From contig JBNGIQ010007413.1 in the NCBI GenBank assembly GCA_049999765.1, positions 1-32,531 on the forward strand: a stretch of 32,531 nt of DNA, in the 5' to 3' direction. Below, in pieces: positions 1 to 10,952 of the stretch. Within the stretch, counting starts at the first letter, position 1. Every line of letters begins with the position of its first letter. The notes beneath the pieces are model-generated. The model was given only the letters and a program-made list of their open reading frames with translations, was not told the origin of the DNA and searched no databases. The stretch comes from Phaeoceros laevis (taxonomy: Eukaryota; Anthocerotophyta; Anthocerotopsida; Notothyladales). Both the position numbers and the translations under genes were made by a program.

Positions 1-600
1 CCACAGCAGGTAGGTGCGGCTGGCTGTGGCGGGCGGGCCATGGCGTGATGCGCAGGCTGGAGCAGCCACAGCAGGCTGGCATGGTGTGGTGCGCAGGTCA
101 AGCCGAGGCGGGCATGGCCTGGTGGCGGGCTTGAACGGGCTGCAGGTCGGTGCGTAGGTGCCGGCATGACGGCTAGGTAGGTGCATGATGGCCAGCCATG
201 GTCTAGGGTTTAGAGACGGCTAGGGTTTGGCAGCCATAGGCGCCTCCCACTCTCCCTAGCTAGCAGCCTAGTATAAAGGCAGGCCCGTAGGCTTAGAAGT
301 TCAGTTGTTGTGCTAGTTCTGAGGCTAGGCGTCTTTGAGGTCTTGGCGCCATACTCTCAAGTGTGCTCCCGGCCTGGGTTTCCAACAAACCGCTGTTGCA
401 CTTGCCACAACGCTCTTTTGTGTGCATAAACCATGCTGTTTTGAGTGCAATTGTGAGTACTGAATTTTGACAACAACTCTTCTTGCAGTGGCAAGAATTT
501 AGGTGTTCATTAGTCCATGCCTGAGGACCGCCGTCCGCGGTCCCTCGCATCTACCCACTTATGGGGTCTTTTTAGGCCTCTGCAGGTGTTATGAGAACAT
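1..600 (+). promoter_or_regulatory. Promoter-like, possibly LTR-derived GC-rich flank
   Basis: The first 200 bases are G/C-rich and made of loosely repeated GCAGG/CTGG/GGCATGG words. Two telo-box-like TAGGGTTT words follow (204-212 and 221-229), then a good TATA box (TATAAAG, 272-278). The following 250 bases contain no credible protein on either strand. A TATA box followed by a non-coding leader fits either a plant promoter or the U3-R part of an LTR. I could not identify the TG...CA ends, a primer-binding site or a target-site duplication, so the LTR reading is inference only. Confidence 0.25.
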
Positions 601-1662
601 AAGTATGATGTGTGAAGTATCATGTGCGTAGAATAACTCGATGTCGTAGGCATGCGACGTCAAATGGCACGACATCTATAAGAAATATGACATATCATAT
701 ACATAAGTTTCCTATAGTACTAAATGATCTTCTGATTGTACAAAGTGATGATCCATATCTCAGAGTGCGATCAAATGACCCACAAGCACCCAACAATTTG
801 AAAGTTCTTCAAACTTTTTCTTCTTGTGACTTGTACTAAATAAGAGAAAATTACATTGTTTCACAACAACCAGCATCCGGAAGTAAAATAAATCAAACCC
901 ACGAATTAAACTCTAGACATGCCAATCCCAATGGATGAACCCAACGATATGGCCTACTTGGCTTCATAAAAACTAATGGTTCAAATTGTTTATATCACTT
1001 AATAAGGTGGGATGGGATGGATGGGGATGGATAGGTAGAGGGACGAGTGATTGCCGTCGTCGAATTCACGGGCCATATACTAGTCCCTTTCTACAAAACA
1101 CTTTTGTTTCACCATTTCTTCAATTATGAGGGGTAAGTGAGTCAAAGTGACCATGATTGATGCTTTTTAGATCAAATAGGGCTCCCGAAATGACTGGTCA
1201 TATGGCTAATAACTCAAGATGCGTCCTTCTATAGATAGTTAAAAAGTGTCCAGCAAGATGTCCAGCACGATAAACAGTATACTGTCCTTACAGTCCATGC
1301 ATGGCACTAGGGTTTTGAGTTCCAGTTTCAACTAAACAACCAATGTGACTTCAACTTGGAGATTGTGCAGCAAGACACTCTCACCATCGTGCTCTTCAGT
1401 CTTCTTCAAGACTTCATCACCTATGATGTGTTCACTGTTGTCTAACTTCTGCTATTTGCTTGCACTTCGAGTTCTCTTCTGGGTGCTAGCTGGAAACCTG
1501 GCCAGATCTGCCGCTGCCACTACGGGCCTCTGGATCAGGACAGTGGAAAATTGAGAAGCCCCCAGCTGCAGTCATTTCATTTCATTTCAAAGGCGAAACA
1601 AGGCGATGCTCTGAAGTAGTTCCTTGACACCAGTAACACACCACACATCAGGGCGTCGCAAT
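601..1662. other. AT-rich spacer, no gene seen
   Basis: This spacer lies beyond the 3' end of COMMD10. It holds only short ORFs without recognisable motifs, a G-rich tract at 1006-1030 (GGTGGG, GGG, GG and GGGG runs separated by AT) and a short CATTT repeat near 1575. The bases just before 1663 are probably the 3' UTR of COMMD10. I see nothing else. Confidence 0.5.
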
Positions 1663-2689
1663 CTATGATTTGAGAGCGTCTAACTGGTCCTGGATGGTTT
1701 CCAGTTTCTCGTAGAAATCAAATAGCTCGTCATAGCTGAACTCCAAAGCAATCGATCTTGTATCCTCAACCTGAAGCAAAAATTGCTGGTTTAAGTATGG
1801 TAGGCTGCCGCCACCTGAGTTTCTAGTGCTCAAAAGCTACAGGCAACGAGAGGCATGCCAACCTTCCCTGGAGCACCCATCTTGAGTTGAAGAACCCCTT
1901 TTGGTTCTAAAACATGGCCTTCCTGACTGTCTGCAACCTGTAAAAGGAGACTTGGAGTCAAGCGTTTCCAAATCCTGAATTGAGGAGACTTTGGAGTCAA
2001 GGGTGCCAGGCAGCGCTAGTTGTTTTGCTACCCCAGAACCTGCTCGCAACGTCCTCAAACTCACGATGAGAAGTACCTTAAGATGCACCCTCCACTCGAG
2101 ATCACGGATTTGGCTGTGTCCTGGAGCTCCTAAAGATCGTTCCTTCGCAGCACGAATCAGCTCGGTTCCATGCGCTTCCCAGACTTGCTGGAATGCTGCA
2201 AGCTGAATCCTCCTTGTTAGACTTCCAGAGACGGTGTTTCTCACGGATCATCCAGGAGATCAACCCTCACCTGGCCCGCAGCAACACCGGCAGTCTGAAG
2301 CAGGTCTGCTAAATCAGTCGAAGAAGACGACTCTGCTGCAGCCCTTTCGTATGTGTGGAGACATGAGTCGATCAAAGATTGCAATTCTTCCGCACTGACT
2401 CCCAAAATCTGTTGCAACTTCTTTGCTTCTTCATCTGTGAACGGCGGTTCTTGCTGTAATAGAAGTTGCCACAGCTTAGTAAGCTGCTTCAATGGCTACA
2501 TACTCGACGTGAGTCCTTAGTGCATCAAAATGAATACAGGTTGTTCACAAAACCCCAGGAAAGGACATTTTTACCCACTTCCATGAGCTTGAGGATGATG
2601 TGTTCTAAGAACTGCGGAAGCCTTTCCAATGCGACTCCATTTGCCAGCCTAATTGCTCCCTTGAACCTGCCATTTCTTCCACTCAGCAT
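1663..2689 (-). CDS. COMMD10: COMM domain-containing protein 10 (COMMD10)
   Basis: COMMD10 is a subunit of the ten-member Commander/CCC assembly, which supports endosomal recycling in animals; its role in plants is little studied. The five-exon model on the minus strand is 2689-2579, 2453-2271, 2202-2077, 1937-1863 and 1770-1663. All junctions are GT-AG and in phase, giving 200 aa, against about 202 aa for human COMMD10. The helical N-terminal part contains the acidic segment FTDEEAKKL. The C-terminal COMM domain runs from about residue 132 and includes LEWRVHLK, GVLQLKMG and the ending ELFDFYEKLETIQDQLDAL, which is nearly the human COMMD10 ending. Family assignment rests on remembered homologues. 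The start chosen at 2689 gives the family length; the frame stays open to an upstream ATG at 2773. The gene is divergent from the DUF21 gene. Confidence 0.9.
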
Positions 2690-3782
2690 GCTGGAGTTCT
2701 TCAAGCTCGAGTGACGAGGAGGAAGAGCGTCAATATGCTGAGACCGACAGGGATTTCGTGAAGCTATCAACATACCTTGGGGTAATTGGGAACATGGCCA
2801 GAACTTCGACGCCGCAGACGATGAGAAACTCTAGCAAGTCCGCAGTTCACGTAATCCTGCAGCCCTGTTGCCACAAGTACCGTGATTGTCAATCCGCAGG
2901 TGTCAAGAATTGGCACAAGATCTTGCTATATAACCCCGAGATAGGGAATATTCAGGGGCTGCTTCTACTACCCGTATAAGTTCCCGTTCCGGTTCTTTTC
3001 CAGGAACCGGAACCGTTGTCATGCGAACCCGCCCTAAGCGGTGACGTCGACCTACAGTCTTCATTCACCCTTTATCCCCAGCCAACTTCGTGAAACTCAC
3101 TGCTAGCCACCCTTTCCAAAATTGAAGTCCTCCGGCAGTCCTGCGTCGCCCGCTTGTGTATAGCTTCCTGCTGAGCAATCACGTCCAGGTTTCTCTACAT
3201 CTTGAGACGATCGCATTTTTGTGTCCGAGCAATGGAGCAGTCTGTCAGAGAATTCTGTTATTCAGTCTACGGTCGCCATATGAGAGCAGCTGTCGATTTG
3301 TTGTAGAATGTGGATGATTTTGTCAGGTCTAAGCCGTAAGCCTCTGTAAGGATTTTCTGCAGTTTGGTTGGAGGGGCTTACGCGCTGTGAATCGAGAAAC
3401 ACTGATACCGGGTACCGCATGGCTGCAACTTGGGCTGCCTGAGAAATGCGTACTGGATTTTAGTCACTGCAGAGTTGTGACCGGTGAACCCTAGGTCTAC
3501 ACGTGACCCTGGAGCTTCGAACATGGTTGTGATGAAGAATTTCGTAGCGCTTGCTCTTGCCAGCATCTGCTTCCTTTCAAGGTAGTCGTCTGCAGCTGGT
3601 ACTCCGTTTTTTTTGTGGCCGTGCACATATTTTGCATGAGGGGTGCCGCTTATAGGAATATTTCTGACACAGTCTATGTGGCAATTTTCTGAGGAGTGTT
3701 TCATCCGTTGCTGTGACGACAGGCAATGGTGAGCCAATGAGAACCGCGGAACCGGCAAGGGCTCCGGTATTTCTGAAGCAGC
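2690..3782. promoter_or_regulatory. Shared intergenic region of divergent COMMD10 and DUF21 genes
   Basis: About 1.1 kb separates the two divergent start codons. It should hold both promoters and 5' leaders. It contains a perfect inverted repeat at 2986-3013, listed separately. The longest ORF here (minus strand, 3378-3857) overlaps the start of the DUF21 gene and has no recognisable domain, so I do not call it. Confidence 0.5.
2986..3013. repeat. Perfect 10-bp inverted repeat in a divergent promoter
   Basis: GTTCCGGTTC (2986-2995) and GAACCGGAAC (3004-3013) are exact reverse complements around an 8-base spacer. Each arm is itself built around the palindromic core CCGG, giving four related GGTTC/GAACC words. 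It could be a binding site for a dimeric factor or a transcribed hairpin. No known plant motif was recognised with certainty. Confidence 0.6.
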
Positions 3783-6700
3783 ATGACTATGGTGCAGTTG
3801 GTACATGTTCCTGTTCCATCCAGCAGCCCTGCAGCAGCTCCTTTCAAGTACCTTCATGATTCAGGAGTGGGCTGGCAAGCGGTACAATTAGCTGGATCAT
3901 GGCAGGCAGGAGTGCCAGATCTATTTTATCGTAGAGGCAAAGGTCAAAGGGTTCAGGGTCAGACCACCTGGGATTCAAGGCGCTCCAGACTGTTTTCAGT
4001 GCGGTGCGGCAGCTGTGCCGCTCCGCTCTCGGGGTGGAGTTGGAAAGGTGTGAGACGGCGTAGAGGGTTCCGGGAATCGCGTTCTGACTGCTGGCGGTCT
4101 GCGGAGTTCACACGTTTCGGGGTGTTTGCTGAGGCGAGGTCGCAAAGATTGGTCTGCTATAGTTCCCATCATGGCGGTACGCGAAGGAACCGGATAAACG
4201 CAAAGGACCCAGAATCAAATATACCTGCCCGTAGCGGAGGTGGAGCCTCCTTTGATTCCGTGTCACAATTTGGTGATCAAGAGGCAGGAAGTGCAAAGCT
4301 CCTACCAGATGCCAGTACATGGGTGCACATTAGCAAGTGTATTCGAGTTGCATTTCTGGTTTGGGGTGCAGGAGCCTGTATAGCATGGGTTTTGACAACA
4401 CACCCTGTGCTAGCAGCAGAAACTGGTTCACTTTTGGTCCCACAAATTGGGTCGAAAGCGTCAGAGATCTGGAGTCGTTTCTGGCCCAAGACTTTACAAG
4501 TAATGTCTGTGTTCAGGGAGCATGGCTTACTTCTGTCGGGGCTCCTTGGCTTATCTGCCTTTTTCTCAATGGCTGAGACATCAATCACCACACTATGGCC
4601 TTGGAAGGTAAGGTTATAGTCCAGGGGGGCTCTAAGGTGCCTGCTATTGGTCCTACAGCGGCACTGGTCAGCCGCATCTCCTTGCTAGATTGTATTCCAA
4701 ATAGATCCGTTACGTTCTGTCATGTTCTACTATGAAATAGAAGTTCCAAGATGTGTCCAGGCATCCTGCTGTTTCTCTGTGTTTCAAAGTAATCAAGGAG
4801 TTGCAGCTTCACTGAGTTAAAAATCTCAACTATCTTCAGGTCCGGGAGCTGGCTGAAAATGATCAAGAGGGCGGGGTATTTCAGATGCTGCGAAATGACG
4901 TCACACGTTTTCTGACCACCATCCTCATTGGCACTACGTATGTCTTATTCCCTGGTTTCCAACTTTGAAGAGTATAATGTTTTTCTCTTGAGCCTGCATA
5001 AGTCCAAACTAACTTTATTTTTCAAATGAGGCAATAGACAAGCATAATGAGTGGCAGAGGTGGATGCCAAAGCTTCAGATGTAAGTGAAAGCAACGTTTA
5101 CTGAGCTTGCATGTGCACAATTTCTTGCAGTGTTGCCAATATTGCTGCGACAGCCCTGGTCACAGATGCAGCTACAGCTTTGTTTGGTGAGGCGGGAGTC
5201 AGTGCAGCCACCGGAGTGATGACGGTAAATTATTTCCTCTCATGGGAGTAGAACCTGTCTTCTTGCTTCTAGCATGGGAAGTCTCACTACCTGTGCATAT
5301 TTAGCCCCAACGCAGTCATTATAGCTGTTTATTTTTGAATGGCTAGCTGCAAAAGATGTTTGCATGTACCTTTCAGAGGACTCTTGCAATTTGAAGGCAT
5401 TTGTCAGTGTCATGATGCTGTTGATTAGGTTGCGGTGGCTTTTCAAGTAACCAGAATTAATGTTAGTGTTTGGCGACCAGGTTGTTATCTTGCTTGTCAC
5501 AGAAATTGCTCCCAAGAGCATTGCTGTTCATAATGCAACAGAAGTAGCACGAGTTGTGGTATGCCCACCAATTACGGTTTCCTTGAAGAAAGTCCTCTTT
5601 GTAGAAGTGTCTTAGCTTTGGTGTAGAGGCCATTGTTTTCACCTTGGAAGAATTCATCTACCTGTCTCAATTGATGTAAATGTCCACAATGGTCCGTTGC
5701 AGGTAAGGCCCATTGCATGGTTATCATTGATATTATATCCAGTGGGACGCGTGGTTACAGCTCTCTCGACCAACCTTCTGAAGTTCCTTGGCCTGAAGCA
5801 CAGTGGGTATGTTGAGCTTCTCTGGAGTCTCAGATCTTATTCTGTGCATCTTTGTGCAGCTGAGTCTCTTGTGGAATTAAAACTGAGAGGGATGTGTGCA
5901 CTTGGAAATGTGCTTTGGGCAAGAGTACATGGTGCAGTTCAGTCAATGATTCCTGCATGCATTGTTGACAAAGCGCACGTGGTTAATTAGAGAGCCTTTT
6001 GTAAGTGAAGAGGAGTTGAAGTTGATGCTCAGAGGAGCAGAGCTTAGTGGAGCAATTGAGGAGGAGGAGCAGGTGTGTGCAGATGCTGCTGTTGTCAGAT
6101 TTCAAGTTTGTAAAACTCATGTGTCTTTCCTTTTCTTTTCGGGGTACTTTACCAAACTTTTCTTTGCAGGATATGATTGAGAATGTGCTGGAGATCAAAG
6201 ACACCTATGTCAGGGAGGTAATGACTCCCCTGGTGGATGTGGTGGCAATTGATTCTGGGGCCACTTTAATGGATTTCAGGCAGCTGTGGGTGACACACCA
6301 GTATTCAAGGTACCAATGAAGTGAAAATGTCCAGATTTAACGATCTTTGTTGTCTTTCACAACAGGAGCACGTGTTCCATTGGATTTGAGGCACATACTC
6401 TTACAAAGTTCAACGTTGAGGACTGAATCTCGCTGTGCAAGAAATGCAGGGTCCCTGTTTTTGAGCGGCGAGTTGACAATATTGTTGGCATAGCGTATGC
6501 CATGGACATGTTGGACTACGTGGAGCAGGTCCACTTCTATTCTTGTGGTTCTTGGGATTAGCCTTGTTTTGCTGAGCGCAATGGTAAAAGTAGGCTTTTG
6601 TGGGTACTTGTTGGAACCCAAAGACCTGAACCTGTAACTATTCTGTCTGGCAGGTGGAACTCCTGCAAAGATTGTCAGTGGGACGCATTGCCCACAGGCC

Positions 6701-8420
6701 AGCATATTTTGTTCCAGGTGATTGGCCCCGTCGTTAACTGACAACCTGTGAGCAACAGTAGTTTCTCGTTGTTGGTTCAGCTTACCATATGTTAAGTTTG
6801 CTGGTGTGTGTAATCAGATTCCATGTCGGTTTGGAACTTGTTACGTGAGTTCCGTATCCGAAAAGTACACATGGCAATTGTACTCAATGAGTATGGTGGT
6901 GCTGTGGGGGTACGTTATTGACACCAGAAGGTCTGCTTCTGTTCTTAATGGGAAATTTGCCAGCTCGTTTGATCTTTGTGCCCTGTTTTTGAAAGTATAT
7001 TCCACTTATATCCAGGTAGTAACTTTGGAAGACGTTGTCGAGGAAATCGTGGGAGAGATTTTTGATGAAAATGATTCCAAGGTAAGTTGGGGAACAGCTC
7101 CAGAATTTGGTGCCCGTCTCAGAGGTTGTGGTATTTTGTGGGTAGGAAACGTAGACCTAAAACCTTAGTGCTATATTCAAATTTTTGATGATGTGGGAAA
7201 CATTGCAGGAGGAGATTCGGAAAAAAACTGGTTATGTCATTCAGAGAGCTGATGGTTCTTTTGATGTTGATGCAAACACGTCAATTGAAGACCTGACGGA
7301 TGCTTTGGAAATAAAGATTCCAGAGGTACCCTGGCTGTGATTAGCTGTGGTTAACCTGCTGAAGTATTATTGGGACTGATGCTTTTAGATGCAATTTGAG
7401 TTGTTAGCGCATTCTTGTTTCTATATGATGTCAGAAGAACGTCTAACTTTTTGGACCTTTGCTCGGGCAGGGTCCATATCACTATGAAACTGTGTCAGGA
7501 TTCGTTTGTGAAGCGTTTGGATACATTCCACGTACGGGTGAGAGCATGAATGTGGTGTTTGACAAGGCAGATAACGAAGATGGTCAAGACAGGAGAGATG
7601 GGGAGCAAGATCACCATGATGACCGGAAAGAAAAGTACCAACGTTTCAATCTGGAGGTATATTTTATTCTGGCAATCAGTTTCTGTTCGTACAGACCAAT
7701 CTATGTATTTGGCAAGAGCACTGACAGTGGTAACACGTGCAGATATTGGCAGGAAATGCCAGAAAGGTTGGTTCTGTGAGGTTTGAAAGACTAGAAGGGT
7801 TACAAACTAGGGATAGCTCTGGCGTAAATCGCCAGCCGTCACGGTTAGTGAAACGGGGATGGGACGAGGACTCATTTCAGGGAAAGGAGAAGCGATCCAG
7901 TAGCAAAGAGTGGGAAGATGTTGGGTTTGACCCTGACTTATCCGGGAGCAGCGATGAAGAAGACTACGAAGATTTGGATGATGTCTGCCTTGCGATCAAC
8001 GAACCTGACAAGTTGCAAGCTCCTAGAAGAAGGCGTTACTTAATTGCTGAACAAGTTGATGTTATTGACAGCGAACCTAATGGACTGGTTGCAGATGGAC
8101 TGACGGTCATGGGTTCAGGAGACTGGCAGATGGATGCCCTAGTGAAACCAATAGACGGACAGGACGTGGATACAAGTGACGAAGTGGATACAAGCACTGC
8201 AAGTGCCGTGGGCGCCCTCTGCGAAAAATGGCAGGAGCAAGAAAGGCAGGTCGATAGGCGGCGACAGAGGAGACGAAAGCAGTCAGCTGAGGCAGCTGTG
8301 GAGCTCAACAGACAAAGACGAGCTGACCTGAGACGCCGGGACCCTGATATGGCTGGAGCACTTTACAGGTCCCGTGCCCGGGATGATTCTAACTGTAACG
8401 TTCAAGAGGGCTCCAGGTAG
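3783..8420 (+). CDS. Chloroplast DUF21/CBS/CorC-type membrane protein (CNNM/MGR family, likely Mg2+ transport)
   Basis: This is a homologue of Arabidopsis At1g55930/At3g13070, the chloroplast DUF21-CBS proteins of the CNNM/CorC family linked to Mg2+ transport. The 14-exon model is 3783-4607, 4840-4937, 5131-5224, 5481-5558, 5703-5806, 5991-6072, 6170-6309, 6450-6528, 6654-6717, 6818-6909, 7016-7081, 7209-7325, 7471-7656 and 7743-8420. All junctions keep frame and give 900 aa. The N-terminal 200 or so residues are Ser/Arg-rich and look like a transit region. The DUF21 membrane domain starts near SAFFSMAETSITTLW (about 260) and includes ATALFGEAGVSAATGVM and LYPVGRVVTAL. The CBS pair begins at about 428 (VREVMTPLVDVVAID; VTLEDVVEEIVGEIFDEND). 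The CorC/HlyC domain (ETVSGFVCEAFGYIPRTGES, ILAGNARKVGSVRFERL) runs to about 690. The last exon adds about 200 charged residues not present in the Arabidopsis protein as I recall it. Transport function is inferred from the family. Confidence 0.93.
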
Positions 8421-9455
8421 CAACAATTCCACATTCTTTTAGGCAAGTCAGGCGACAGAACAGGTACGCGAAGAATGTTCTACAGATCAAGCCTCTGTCT
8501 GGTTAATCGGCCCTATCACAGCATTTCTGTGAGGCTACTCCACTGGAGGTGATGGTCAGTTTCAGATCTCCTGAAAAAATCAATCGAACCGGAGCTGCCC
8601 GTGGAACATTCTTTGTGTTGGGATCATTGTAAATTTTCTCATTTTGTATAATTATTGGCAGGTCTCTCCTAATGCTAACTGCTAGCTACGGGTGGGCTCA
8701 TAGCCTCACAAGGCTCATATTGCCCGTGGCCAGCGTTTCCACCGGAATGAACAAAGACGTACGTCTAACAACGTTTCCAGTACAGTACATAGTAATTAGC
8801 GGGCTAACTCGTGAACTGAGAAGGCAACGAAGGTGGAGGCCTGCAAACTCCGAATGACGCTGAAAGACCAGGGCGCGCTGTGAGGAATGCTGCCTATACC
8901 ATGTCGGTGAGCTGTTCACCATTGTCGCAACGAACATCCACGACTGCAGCGGCTGCAGCCCCGATGCGGCCAGCGGTGAGCTACCCGCAGGTTGGAGAAT
9001 TGAAGGCGTGGCTAAACTCAAGGACAAGGAGAAATGGTGCCTCTTACCTGCGGCAAGGACCTGAGCAGGGGGCAGCAGTATGCCTCAAGTGGTGGAGAAT
9101 AAGGTGTGTTGCTTTGACGATACCAGGGATGATGTGGCTGCGCAATTTACCTCAATCCCTGGCCACCTTTCTGTGGAACTGCAAAGTTTACAGAGGAAGT
9201 ATCTGCTGCAAACAGTAACTCCCTCCTTGCTAGAGATTGCGGTACTGCAATAACTGGGATATGGAAATGGTTAGCTCCCTGCGTATTCTGCTGCAAGCTT
9301 GACCTAGCGTAGCTCAGGCTTCTGATCAAATGGCGGAGAGAAGACGATACATGTGAGGTGAAGGAGGAGCTGCAGGCCTCTGGAGTGGATCAAGTCGTCA
9401 ACTCGGAAACGGTAGGTTAGAGATTGTCTCCCTGTTGCCAGATAGGGGGACGGTG
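8421..9455. other. Spacer between DUF21 and RlmN-like genes; 3' and 5' UTRs likely
   Basis: The first 250 bases probably hold the 3' UTR of the DUF21 gene, with an AT-rich stretch near 8630-8660. The rest is upstream of the RlmN-like gene. Several short overlapping ORFs are open between 8880 and 9260, including one ATG ORF of 57 codons (9080-9253). None shows a domain I know, and the frames compete with each other. A transcribed leader with an intron, or a small unrecognised gene, both remain possible. Confidence 0.4.
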
Positions 9456-10952
9456 ATGGCACTGGAGGTGGCGGCAGCCGTGTCATGCCACAGCATCTTC
9501 GATGAGCTGCAGCTTCAGGCGCAGCTGGCAAGCGTGGCAGTGAAGCCCGTACACGTTCGGCGCATCTGGAAGCATGTATTGCAGCATCAGGGGTCCCAGG
9601 CTCACGAGGCGCCGGATCTACCGGCTGCGGCCCGCGAACTTCTGCTCTCCAGATTTAGGGCCTTGACCTCCACCGTGCGAGAAGAGCACACCTCCAAGGA
9701 TGGCACCACCACCAAGCTTCTCATCTCCCTTCAGAGCGGCCAGGATGTCGAGGCTGTCATCATGCGCCACGACGCCGCTGCCGGCAAGTATGCCGGGGGA
9801 CCCCGACCCCGAGGCATCCGCTCCACACTTTGCGTCTCCTCCCAGGTCGGCTGCAAAATGGGTTGCTCCTTTTGTGCAACTGGAACCATGGGCTTCAAAG
9901 GAAATCTCTCTGCAGGCGAGATTGTGGAGCAAGTCGTCCACGCTTCTCGTATCACTTCTGTCCGCAATATCGTGTTCATGGTAAGGGCATATCGATTATG
10001 GCCTCTTGGCTTCTCTGCTTGGCTTTTGCACGGTCTTCAATCTGATGCCAGCCCGGCTCTCTTCCTCCCGTAGGGTATGGGTGAGCCCATGAACAACTAT
10101 GCAGCTGTTGTGCAAGCCATCAAGACTGTGACAGGGGCCTGCTTCGGTCTATCGCAACACCACATCACCGTTTCAACAGTAAGACTTCCATCATTTGCCA
10201 ACGTTCTACATCTCTGCTTTTACTCGGTTGTGAGTCCATCATCCCCTTTCTCAAAATTGGCTGGTGGGGACGGACTCAGGTTGGTGTCATCCCAAGGATT
10301 TTGTCATTAGCACATGACTTGCCAGGGGTGAATTTGGCTCTGTCACTGCATGCCGCAACTCAAGAGCTTCGTAGCCAAATTATCCCTACAGCACGAGCTT
10401 ATCCGTTGGACAAGTTGATGTCTGCATTGGATTCTTACCAAGCCGCAACGTAAGTGCATCAGTGGAGGAATTTCGGTCCAGGTCTGGGCGCACAGACTGC
10501 TAACTCGACTGATACGAACTGATTCCTCATGTCGCAGTGGCAAGAGTGTCCTTATCGAGTATATTATGATCTCCAACGTGAATGATTCCGAGGATCATGC
10601 CCATCAGCTTGGTGCGCTTCTCCGTGATCGAAAAGTGGTACGTGAGCCATCTTCTTAGCAGCCCTACTTGTCTTTTGCCAGCTTCCAAGACTGACCCTAA
10701 GCACTTGATTGCTTGCAGGTTGTGAACCTAATTCCTTACAATCCCGTGAGTGTGATTGCTGGCTATGATAGAAGCAGCGAATCTTGTGTTTTCCGCTTTC
10801 AGAAAGTCATCAGGGAACAATATGGATTGCGCACGACAGTGAGGCAGGAGATGGGTCAGGATATAGCAGGTGCGTGCGGTCAGCTTGTTGTGTCTCAAGT
10901 ACCCAAGGTGGTCAAAGCACTCAGCTGTGGTGACATCGAGGAGCTTCGTTAG
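9456..10952 (+). CDS. RlmN-like radical-SAM RNA methyltransferase
   Basis: RlmN enzymes add a methyl group to C2 of adenosine in 23S rRNA and some tRNAs. They use a 4Fe-4S cluster, two molecules of SAM and a pair of cysteines. The five-exon model is 9456-9980, 10074-10178, 10280-10449, 10538-10637 and 10719-10952, giving 377 aa (E. coli RlmN is about 384). The radical-SAM CxxxCxxC motif is CKMGCSFC at 133-140, preceded by STLCVSSQVG. GMGEPMNNY follows at the start of exon 2, then ALSLHAAT and VNLIPYNP. The methyl-carrier cysteine is in ACGQL (C353). All catalytic landmarks are present. The sequence most resembles the Arabidopsis At3g19630 type. The first ATG is at 9456; no clear transit peptide is visible, so cytosolic or organellar location is open. 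Confidence 0.93.

Noticed and set aside
1837-2244. Continuous 135-codon minus-strand frame read as one protein
   Set aside because: Only its middle (2077-2202) is coding. The rest reads through introns, and the spliced COMMD10 model explains it with correct phases.
3378-3857. 159-codon minus-strand frame overlapping the DUF21 start
   Set aside because: No recognisable motif. It overlaps the start of a well-supported gene on the other strand and lies in its probable 5' leader.
9080-9253. 57-codon ATG frame upstream of the RlmN-like gene
   Set aside because: Composition is plausible but two other frames across the same bases are equally open, and no homologue is recognised.
9435-9455. TTG codon as an upstream start of the RlmN-like gene
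   Set aside because: This is a eukaryotic nuclear gene, and the first ATG at 9456 gives a protein of the family's usual length.
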